Shown piece by piece: positions 55,039-64,000 of a stretch of DNA of 64,000 nt. This DNA comes from Chaetomidium leptoderma (lineage: Eukaryota; Ascomycota; Sordariomycetes; Sordariales; Chaetomiaceae), in assembly GCA_033296705.1 (NCBI GenBank), contig MU856846.1, positions 62,001 through 126,000 of the forward strand. Direction: 5' to 3'. Position numbers and translations under genes: made by a program. Below the pieces are notes generated by a model. The model was not told the origin of the DNA. It ran no database searches and saw only the letters and a list, made by a program, of their open reading frames with translations. Positions within the stretch are counted from its first letter, which is position 1; the number at the start of each line of letters is the position of its first letter.

Positions 55039-55544
55039 AGTCACGGGTTGGATGCCGAGGGCTGCCCCGGTCTGCCACACTGTCCGGAATGCATCAACTT
55101 AGTTAAAGAGAGTCCTGAAGTTGAAATATCACACAACATGAAGTCAGTCAGCTGTTCATATTGGATGAGTGGAGTGGGTTTATGAGTGTTCGTTCCCCTG
55201 TCGCAGATCAGTGCCAAATTTTAGCCACACGTCAACCCCTGGTTCGGCCCCTGAGCGCGAGTTAGGGGCATCCGAGGTCTCCACAATCACGATGCGACAG
55301 CCTACCGTACCCGCTAACCACCGTTGATAGGCCCTGCAGATGCGAGGTGACGTTGGTGCACCCCGAGTCCACGACGCGTCCCATCTGTCAGCAACCGCGG
55401 CTTTCTCCAATTGTCATGCAATCTCGATCCCTCCTCGACCCCAACTCGATCCAACCTCGAGGCTGATCAGCCAAACCACAAAACGTATTCCCATCGAGAT
55501 ACAACAACCTCCATGGACCGACCACCACGCCCTTGACATTGACA
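55039..55544. promoter_or_regulatory. divergent GT90/PFA4 promoter
   Basis: 506 bp between head-to-head start codons. No element is recognised. Confidence 0.55.
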
Positions 55545-56963
55545 ATGCCTTCGCTCCAAACCGGCCCCTCGACGCAGGGGCTGCACCTCCTCTACATCCC
55601 CGCCGTCTGCTGCCTCATCGCCTTCCAGGGCTACTACTCGCAATACCTCTTCAACACCGACCCCGACCTCGCCCCGGGGCCGCTCCCCCGCCAAGAGACC
55701 ATCACCTTCAACCTCCTCCTCCTCAACGTCTGGTGGACCTACTACCTCGCCTGCACCGTCGATCCCGGCCGCTACCTCTTCCCACCTTCATCCTCAAAAT
55801 CCTCAACACCCCCCGAAAATCCCGACCCTGACCTCCGCCCAACCACAACCCCCAAGACAACAACCCGCTGGTGCAAGAAATGCGCCGCCCCCAAGCCCCC
55901 GCGCGCCCACCACTGCCGCCACTGCGCGCGCTGCATCCCCAAAATGGACCACCACTGCCCCTGGACCGGCGCCTGCGTCTCCATGCAGACCTTCCCTTAC
56001 TTCCTCCGCTTCCTGGCCCACACCAACCTCGCCCTCTGGTACCTCACCAGCCTCCTCTGGCAGCGCCTCGCCGCGGTGTGGACGGCGCGCCACCTGCCGG
56101 CCTATCTCGGGCCTTCGGTCAGTAGTCTGGTCGGGCTGACGGTGCTGGTGCTGGTGAATGGCGGGACCGTGTTTGCGCTCGGGGTGTTGCTGGTTACTAC
56201 GGTTAAAGGGTGGGTGTGGAATAGTACCATGATTGAGGACTGGGAGGTGGAGCGGCATGAGGCCGTGCTGGCGCGGATGGATGATGGCCGGGGGGAGTTT
56301 TGGGGGGATGATGATGCGGCGTTGCGGGCGCGGCTTGAGAGGATCGAGTATCCGTATGATCTGGGCGTGTTTGCGAATATGGCGCAGGCGATGGGGACGC
56401 GGAATGTGTTGAGGTGGTTTCTGCCTATTTTTGGAGGCGGGCCGGTGGTTGATAATAATGTGACGACCCCTGGGAAGGGGGTGGGGTGGGAGTGGGAGGA
56501 GAATGGGTTCAATGACCTGCCCGGGCTGTGGCCGCCGCCGGACCCGGAGAAGATGCGCCAGGCGAGGCGGGGTGCGTGGCCCGGGGCTGCGCAGCATCGC
56601 GAGGAGCGATATGACGCCTACCAGACTCCCGAAGAGGTGAGGGCCGCTTTTGAGAAACGGCAAGAGGAGGACTTTCTGAGGAGACTGCCGGCGCAGGTTC
56701 ATCAGCGGTCCGGAATCATTGCCGAGCTTGAAGAGTTAGACGACTTTGACACTGAGAATGATGATGACAGCCGCCGCGGGGAAGACTACGGGCGGGCTGG
56801 CAAGCGGTTATGGACCAACTCGGATGGCGACCGGCTCTGGGATTATGGCGTGGACGAGGAGGTCGAGGAGGAAATCATACCTGCGCGGGGAGACGACGAG
56901 GACGTCCCTTTGGCCGAGCTAATCCGGAGGCGGAAGGTGTTGACTCGGGAGGACGATGGTTGA
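55545..56963 (+). CDS. pfa4: DHHC palmitoyltransferase Pfa4
   Basis: Pfa4 S-palmitoylates membrane proteins at the ER; in yeast it is required for export of chitin synthase Chs3. It is an intronless 472-aa protein starting at MPSLQTGPSTQ. Four hydrophobic segments flank the DHHC cysteine-rich domain (about residues 110-160). The domain reads RWCKKCAAPKPPRAHHCRHC, then CIPKMDHHCPWTGACVSMQT. The catalytic DHHC is intact, but the usually invariant Asn of CPWxxNCV is Ala here. TTxK-type VTTVKGWVWNSTMIEDWE follows the fourth segment. The tail is acidic and contains QTPEEVRAAFEKRQ. The next gene, MYO1, ends 219 bp away tail to tail. Confidence 0.93.
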   Translation: MPSLQTGPSTQGLHLLYIPAVCCLIAFQGYYSQYLFNTDPDLAPGPLPRQETITFNLLLLNVWWTYYLACTVDPGRYLFPPSSSKSSTPPENPDPDLRPTTTPKTTTRWCKKCAAPKPPRAHHCRHCARCIPKMDHHCPWTGACVSMQTFPYFLRFLAHTNLALWYLTSLLWQRLAAVWTARHLPAYLGPSVSSLVGLTVLVLVNGGTVFALGVLLVTTVKGWVWNSTMIEDWEVERHEAVLARMDDGRGEFWGDDDAALRARLERIEYPYDLGVFANMAQAMGTRNVLRWFLPIFGGGPVVDNNVTTPGKGVGWEWEENGFNDLPGLWPPPDPEKMRQARRGAWPGAAQHREERYDAYQTPEEVRAAFEKRQEEDFLRRLPAQVHQRSGIIAELEELDDFDTENDDDSRRGEDYGRAGKRLWTNSDGDRLWDYGVDEEVEEEIIPARGDDEDVPLAELIRRRKVLTREDDG

Positions 56964-57182
56964 CATTGGACGACGACGCCCTCGAATATTATACGACCGC
57001 CGAGGTTGTTCACACGTACACCAAGTCTCGAAGAGCCACCATGTATAATCGCCACCACTTATAATCGCCCACTTATAATCGTCACAGTGCTTCGAACATA
57101 CAGGCTTCAGCCTAGGTATCGACCATAAGCGCACCTCATCATTCAGGCAACACGCCGCAGCAAAGAAGGCTATCTATCCTAT

Positions 57183-60100
57183 CTACCAGTCATCATCATC
57201 ATCCTTCTTCGCCATGGCGTTCTTCCTCGCCAACAACGCATCCGCCAAGCTCCCAGCCAGGCTCGGCGTTGGGGTATTACTCCTGCTGCTGTCCGACCCG
57301 TTCATGCTCATGGCCGAATCGCGGCCCTGCAGCCCAACCGGCTTCCGGCCTGCTGCTGGGCGCTTGGCCGGAGGCTGTGGCGCCGCGGGCTTCGCTCTGG
57401 CCGCAGACCCGTTCGCCGCCGGCGGGGGTGGTGGTGGCCGGGGTGCCGCGACCGGGGGCGGTGCTTGCTCCTCTACGTAGGCGGCCGGAACCCAGGCTTG
57501 CCCGCCGCCAGTCTTTGCGAGCCACCAGCCTGATAAAACGAGAAATTTGGTCAGTATGATAATAATAAGCCAGAGTGGATTATTCGACCGTAGCAGCAAC
57601 CAAAAACGTACCATTGTTTTCCTTTTGGACGATCTCGATCACCTGGCCCGCCTTGATCGAGAGCTCGTTGCCTTTTTCGCTAGCAAAATCGTATAAAACC
57701 TTGGCCATAATCTTTGGCTTTGCAGCGGGCGCCGTAGGGGGCGGAGGAGGAGGAGCCCGCACAGCCGATGAGTTGGACTGGGTCCGGGTGTGTGAGGGGA
57801 TGCTGACAGATGCCGCTGTTGCTGCTGGTCGGGGGGGTTGCGGAACCGGCCTTGAAGAAGCAGCCGCCGCGCTCGCCGCCGCCGGAGAAGCACCTGCTGA
57901 TGGCCGAGGCTGGGGTTTGCGGTTGACAGGAACCCTGGAAGGTCTGCCGCCCGGCCCGCCAGGCTTGATGAGTTTTCCGCGGGTGATGGGCCTCGGGGGG
58001 ACTGGTTTGCCTTTGGGTGTTGGCCGCGACACAGAGTTCGGCGGCTCGCCTTGCTGGGTGTGCACGGCGCCGCTCTTGTAGAAATCGTGGGGGGAGGGCG
58101 AGTCCTTCAGAACCTTGACCATCTGCATCTTGCCCGGCTTCTTTGCGTACTCGATGGCTTCCCCCATCTTCAAGTTGAACCCGCCGGGCATCACTCTCTT
58201 CATCTGCGTGAACATCTCCGTCTTGAGCACGCAGTTGAGCAGCGGATCAGCCTCTTGCTGCGACCCCACGCCCAACGAGAACCAGTCGTCTCGGCTTGTA
58301 GACGTGCCAGTGAACTTGATGGCCCCCAAGGGGAAAGAACGCTCAACCACAATCTGAACCTGGTGGTTTTGGCCCATCATCTGTGCCACGATGTAAAACT
58401 TGTTGTTGGTGACAATCAGGATTCGGGGACTGGGCTTGCTGGACCGGCCGAATTTGGCCTCCAGAAGCTCGCCGCGGCACGAGAACACGGCCCTCTCGTT
58501 GCCCCCCAGCTGGATGGCGTTCCGCACCTGGGCTCCGGGACCGGTGCTTGCATTGATGCCGAGGTAGTCGCCCAGGAACCGCCGAGAGCCGAGAATGCTC
58601 ATCCTCCTGCGCTCCTTGCGGCCCTGTAGGACCCCGTGCCCGTCATCCCGGAGCTGGAGGTACTCGGCCCCAGTCCGCTTCTTCCTCCAGAACCGTTGGA
58701 TGCGGGTCGCAGACTCGGCCCTGTACGCCAGGTACGCGCGCCACATGCGCTGAATACGCGTCGCCATGTTATGCCAGTACCGGTCTCTCATGTGCTCAAG
58801 CGCGAACAGCGTCTCGGGCGACTTGATGAAGGCCTTCGTGACGCCGAGCTGCCATTCTTCCTGGGGAATGCTGGTGTCCTTGAGGATCTGCTTGACCGCC
58901 GCTTCGTAGGACCCTTGCCAGGTGTACTCGCCAGCATACGACGTGGCGGGCGAGAGCAAGAAAAACCGGTCGACAAACTTTTCGAAGGACTGACGGTAGG
59001 CGAAGCCGGCGCGCCGGATGCGCACGTTTTCTTGGAGGCCGAGATACTTGATCTGGTGGAGCACGTTGGGGACGTTGTACTCGGTCGGCGACTTGTTCTC
59101 GTTGGGCTTGATGGTCCGGATGTATGACGGCTGGCATTTCATGAGCGTCTCCACGAGCGCGTTGGCCGACGTTCTTATCCTGTCGCCTGCAGTCGGGGGT
59201 TGCTTCCGGTTATCTTGATCCACCTGGTTGGGGAAGATGGTGTGGATAAACTTGTTCTGGCTGACCTGGAAGAGGTTTAAAAGGCCCTTTAGGAGGAGGT
59301 CCTTGTTCTTGTCTGTGATGCCGTCGACCGTGTACGTGACGTCGCCGGCATAGTGCTTGATAATGAAGTTGCCCTGCCGGGGGGTCAGGTGAGGGTTTGA
59401 CATGCCATTAATGCCTTGCATAAAGGTGCGATCACAAGCGGCGGGGTCGGCGTGGGCAGTCTTGGTGGCGTCCTTCAGGGCGGAGAAGACACCCGGCGGC
59501 CTGATGGACTCAATCAGGTCGCACACGACTTTGTTATCAAAGTAGGAAATAGGCGTCCACTTGATCTGCTCCCGCGCGTACTCTTCTTGCTCGGCCTTGA
59601 GGGTCAACTGGATGAAGATCTGCTGTAGCTTCTCATTCACGTAGTTGATGCAGAGCTGCTCAAAGCTGTTTTTCTCGAAAATCTCAAAGCCGTAAATGTC
59701 AAGAATGCCAATCGAGTTGGCCGTAGCCTGCCGCGCCCTCAAGGATTGGTTTATCCGCTCCACGATCCAGTCGAACAAATTGTGATAGATGGCCTTGGCT
59801 AGGGCGTCCCTGGTCGCCGTCGCCTGGGCCACATTCGCTGGGGACTCGATCACCTCCCCGTTCCTCGGCGTAAGAATGCGGATCGTGATGGCGTGGACGA
59901 GGCGGGCGGGTTCGACTTCGAGGAGGTAGGCCAAAAAGTCTACAACCGACTGATCCGACACGGCCGCGTATCCGCTCTCATCCTCGCGGAACACAAGGTT
60001 GCCGGTCCAAAGAACAGCCGCCAGCATGCGGAAGATGTTGTCCTGCTCTGCCTGTGAAAGGCCAATAACCTTCATGGCATCAAGCGTCTCCTGATACTCG

Positions 60101-61043
60101 GCCAAATCATCGATACCGTCGACATTGAAGCACTTGGATCTGCTGGTGTAGATGTACGTCTCGGGCTTCTGAACACCAAACGTCTCGCGGTAATGCTGCG
60201 ACGCGCCCTTGGTGAACTGGTAGAAGATGTGGAAGTTGCGCTCGTTGGCGATCTGGCCAACCACACGTGTCTTCTCGAGCAGGTAGTTTGTGATGTCGGC
60301 ACCAACCGGCTCGCCCTGGGTGTTGAAGTGGATTTGTAGATACTTGCCGAAGCGCGACGAGTTGTTGTTCCGCAGCGTCTTGGCGTTACCAAACGACTCG
60401 AGGAGGGGGTTGGTCGCCAGTACCATGTCCTTGATCTGCTGGATGTCGCCGGTCTCGCCCCCTCCCGAGACGTTGGCAATGTACTGCATGATGCGCTTGG
60501 CGGCCTCGGTCTTGCCGGCGCCGGACTCGCCCGAGATGATAACGCACTGGTTCTCCTTGTACGCCTTCATGTTGTAGTAGGAGGACTCGGCGATGGCGAA
60601 GACGTGTGGGGGCATCTCCAACCGGTTCTTACCCCGGTAGCTGTCGAGGACCTGCTCGGTGTAGATGCCGAGGTCGCGAAAGGGGTTGACCGAAACCAAG
60701 ACATGGCCGATGTACGTGTAGATCTCGGCGCCCTCGAAGCGCTTTTTCAGGTTCTCGTTGATGGCCTCGTTGGACACGGTGCGCAGCAACGTCAGGTCAG
60801 AGACGCCAATCTCCTTCTTCTTTGTCGTGTCGAAGGTGGCCTTCTTGGGTTTCGCGGAGCTACCCCCGCCGGCCCCGCCGGCAGAGCGATCGGCGCGGGC
60901 GGCCTTGTCTTTTGCACGTCGTGTGATACCCTGCGACACGGCCGTTGTCAGCGATTTCCGCGGTTGAATCTGGGTTCGCGGCGGAGAGCGGGCGCAGGCT
61001 CTGTCGGCGACGCCATCTCGAAGGAGGCGGTGGTGCTCACCAT
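57183..61043 (-). CDS. myo1: class I myosin
   Basis: Myo1 is the actin motor of endocytic patches and drives uptake and polarised growth. Exons are 61043-61041, 60930-57612 and 57529-57183, giving 1222 aa. Exon 1 is the ATG alone, followed by a GTGAGC donor; exon 2 begins GITRRAKDK as in related fungi. The motor domain has the P-loop GESGAGKT (135-142), switch segments NNNSSRFGKY and VDGIDD, and Ser364 in GEVIESPAN at about the TEDS-rule position. Two IQ motifs (TRIQRMWRAYLAY, ATRIQRFWRKKR) follow. Then come a TH1 lipid-binding domain, a Pro/Ala-rich TH2, an SH3 domain split by the last intron (LYDFASEKGNELSIKAG to WVPAAYV), and an acidic tail ending DDDDDW that should activate Arp2/3. Confidence 0.96.
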
Positions 61044-64000
61044 GGTGGGCCTTTCATGCGCGTGCTATTCCAAGCGCCAACTAATTAATTGATTAACGCC
61101 CGCTAGCAAGCCGGCAATGGTCGCGGTTCGTGGCTCGCAAAAGAGGAGGAGTTGCGCTGGCGGCCCGATATGCGAGTGGTGATCCGGCAGCGGCGAGTCG
61201 TTTGTGTTGTTAGGCTTATTGCATCGAGCGACCCGGGGAGGGATGGCCTTTACGAATTCCCGTGAATAATCTCCCAGGGGCCAACGGTGCCTGATGGTCT
61301 GGGTGTCTGGGCAGATGGAGCCCCTGCTGCAGTGACGAAAGACCACCAAAAAATTGGTGGGGAAGTTTGCCCGCAATCCGATTGCTACCTTAGCCAATCA
61401 ACGCATCGTTCACCTTGAAGAGCCCCGCCACAGCACGCGTTCAGTTGCGCTCACTGGGCTCAGCCACAACCAGTCAGACGAAAGCCGCGCAAGCTTTCTT
61501 TCCAAACTCCAAAGGCTCAGCTTTCGTTCGCCTTCAGCCACAGGTTTCTCGTTTCTTACCCTCACCCCATCGCCTGTTGCTCATGTGGTCGGGCTGGTGT
61601 TTATAGAGCCACGACAAGTCCTCTGTACTGCCGTTCTACTACCTACTGCCCACTGCCTTACTGCCTACTGTTTATCCAGACGGTCCCATTATCAACAATG
61701 GATGCTCTTTGAAGACATTGCAACAACTCGAGGGCGCAACCCAGAGGCGGGAATCCCCAAGAAGACTGTATCCGGTCGTGTGCGGCTTTCGTGAATGACC
61801 AACTAGGCAACCACACGACACTCACTAGCATTAGTCTAGGACACATCAAGGAAAAAGGAAAGGTTCAGAGGCAGCACGAGGAGGTCGTCCGAGTGATTTA
61901 TACCACAAAGACAAGAGGCCCTCGGTGTCTTGGGCGTCTGGGAGGACGCAAAAATCGTACGATTCCCCACGTGCGGCGCGGCCCGGATCGTCCAGGGCAG
62001 CCTCACGGCCGGGATGCGATGGTGTGCAGATGCGATGCAGGCGGGCATTTCACAAACAAGCTTATATCAGACCCGGCCATCTCTTCGGACGATCAACTGT
62101 ACGACCCGACTTCTCGAATTGTCGATTTTTACAGATCACAACACGCAGTTGCCCTCGCCGTCTGTGATGGATGATTCCGCAGCTGCTGCGTGGGTCGTCG
62201 CCTCTGACCACGCACCCCCAGTCGCTCGACTTCACCCTTTGTCTTTCACGCTCAACCTCGGAACCGGATATCAGTCGCTCCTGAGCACATGGGACAAACC
62301 AAACCCAGTCGAGATATCACTTCCAGACCTCGCTTCGCAGCTTCTTCCCAGCCACCCCACTTGCCGACTTAGCCGTCAAGCTTTGGTTCCCGACCTGCGA
62401 CTTGTTTGTCCGGGATTGACGGTTTCACAAGAGATTTGAAGTCCCGACATGGTGTTGGCGCGGCGCTGAGAGTATGAGCCGCCGGCTGTGACACTGATGG
62501 TACTTCTGAGGCCTGCATGGCATTCTCCGACAGTGTGCACATGGGAATCCCTCACGTTTCGCCGGACTTCTGGCGGCACCTTCCATCATGTGGGTGTTTT
62601 CGAGCGCTCGTTTCACGGTCTAGGGGTCTGTGCCTCACCCCTGAAGAAGTGTGTCTCACCTCACAAAACCGTGGAGGTGCGAAGCTTTTTCGCGTAATCA
62701 TGGCCCGGGCACCGTGCCCGTGAGAAACTGAGCCAATTTGAGGTAAGTTTGGCATCTCATGGAAGCTCACACGAGCTCAGAACCCGCAGAAGCACGACTG
62801 AAGAAGTCCCTCGCGGCCTCGCTAGTTTGAGTTGTGGAAAACCACCGCCGGTATCTCGGCATCACGACGTGATAGTCTGCCCACCGCTAGTCACGATGGG
62901 ACGATTTCTGTCAAGATTGATTGCAGAGCGAGCATGGCCAAGATGTGACGGAACGGATACTTCAGACGGCCAAGGAGGCAGTCATTCGTCGGTTCAGCCT
63001 TGTGTGAGGTCGAAGAAGGTCGATTCGGAGACGCAGCTTGCCGAGCCAGGCCTGTCTGAAGTGCAGCGAGGGTCGTGCAGCATCCAACTAACCCGCATCA
63101 GGCTAATGCCACCGGCCCTTTGCTAAATTACCAGATACTATTGGTTGATGTTGCAAGGCAAGCCGTGGGCGCCATGCCCCAAAGCTGCCTAGTCTCCCAT
63201 GGCATTTTGCTGGAACAAATCCCGTGCTTCAAGACCTGGGCCTTTAAGCGCCAGGAGGTCTTGGCGACTGTCGGGAACATTGTGCCTGGCGGGCCTCGGG
63301 GGCGGGCCTGGCTATTCTTAGGTTGCCGCCGCCGCCTCGCAACAAAACCACGAGGGTTCAGCACCTCGCCGCTTCTTCGCCGTGTCGAGGAATATTTGCT
63401 GCCATGTCGACAATCTCATGTTGACGGGACTGAGCAATATCCCCCTTGTTCTGCATTCGATTTCCCCCTGCGATTCGAAGCCTCGGCAACCCCCTAGCAA
63501 CTTTCTCGGGAAGTATCCCCTGCGGACCCCTGTCCATACGAAACGTCAAAGGTCGCCTCCAGCAGCCCCTCGGTCAAAGCGTCTCTAACATCGCGCGTCT
63601 CTACTTCCTCGCGCCGCCCGTCACGAACTCCCTCCCGTCTGATAGCGGCCCTCTGCCGGGTCCAGAAATCTGACACAGGTCTCGCAATCGCGAAACCGTC
63701 TCCAACGTCTGATCTCCCGGCGTATTCCCACCTCATCAACTCTCGTCGACCCACCACCGGCACACTTGTCACCTGTGTGCCTGTCTGCCCCGTCCCTGCC
63801 GCTCCACCACAACACCCCTTGGCCACCGTACACAAGAGGACGAGTCTAAATTGTGAAAGGGCAAACGCGAGCACGAGAAAACAGTGCTTGGAGCATTGCC
63901 CAACCCAGTCGAGAGGTTTCAAGGCCCCTGCGGCACCGAGATTTTAGCTCCATCCTTGCACGGCCGAACAGGGAGATCCGAGGAGCACGGTTTTGCTACC
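61044..64000. other. MYO1 upstream region and unassigned sequence
   Basis: Nearly 3 kb to the window edge without a supported gene. ORFs of 60-170 codons occur on both strands (61354-61794 plus, 61930-62439 plus, 63494-63922 minus), but they overlap, have no recognisable motifs and cannot be linked by good introns. The part nearest 61044 must hold the MYO1 promoter. The first exons or leader of a gene beyond the window cannot be excluded. Confidence 0.5.

Noticed and set aside
1..64000. Biosynthetic, defence or other gene cluster
   Set aside because: The recognised genes are unrelated housekeeping functions in alternating orientation, with no core synthase, regulator or transporter set.

Overview
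The window is nuclear DNA from a filamentous ascomycete. I infer Sordariomycetes, most likely Sordariales and close to Chaetomiaceae. Coding DNA is GC-rich. Introns are short (about 54-120 nt) with GT...AG borders and CTAAC/CTGAC-type branch sites. The proteins read closest, from memory, to Neurospora and Chaetomium orthologues. One short AT-rich relic with terminal inverted repeats looks mutated in the C-to-T/G-to-A direction, as expected in a fungus with repeat-induced point mutation. Nothing bacterial, viral or plasmid-like was found, and no CRISPR array, rRNA or tRNA. Twenty-two protein genes are supported, most with exon borders worked out by hand. In every multi-exon model the exon lengths sum to a whole reading frame, except USB1 (one-base shift in a homopolymer); the esterase frame sums correctly but contains one in-frame TGA.

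Layout. 1-4.4 kb has no gene I can support and is dense in microsatellites. 4.4-14.8 kb: RPB1 (RNA polymerase II largest subunit, with a hidden last exon), SWD1 (COMPASS), THG1 (tRNA-His guanylyltransferase, 8 exons) and TMA23 (G-patch ribosome-biogenesis factor). 14.9-15.6 kb: an AT-rich element with ~96-bp inverted repeats. 16-24 kb: a secreted type-B carboxylesterase with an in-frame TGA, an unrecognised 687-aa membrane protein, and RSC4 (two bromodomains). 25-33 kb: CKS1, ERO1, USB1 (frame broken in a poly-G/poly-C tract) and a Pal1-family morphology protein. 33-46 kb: CFT1, an LMBD1-type membrane protein, an ANCHR-like zinc protein, a Ser/Gly-rich GPI-type surface protein with a coding minisatellite, and a TDG/MUG-type DNA glycosylase. 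46-61 kb: UAP1, SYM1, DSK2, a GT90 (CAP10-like) glycosyltransferase with many membrane segments, PFA4 and class I myosin MYO1, whose first exon is only the ATG. 61-64 kb has no supported gene.

This is ordinary housekeeping euchromatin, with genes mostly in divergent or convergent pairs sharing promoters or 3' ends. There is no biosynthetic or defence cluster. Transcription and RNA processing (RPB1, SWD1, RSC4, CFT1, USB1, THG1) and secretory, wall or polarity functions (ERO1, UAP1, GT90, PFA4, MYO1, Pal1-like) recur, but I read that as coincidence of position. The items most worth checking are the RPB1 terminal exon hidden behind a stop codon that overlaps its splice donor, the two interrupted genes, the inverted-repeat relic, the 21-bp tandem repeats in the CKS1 and esterase promoters, and the uncharacterised membrane protein.
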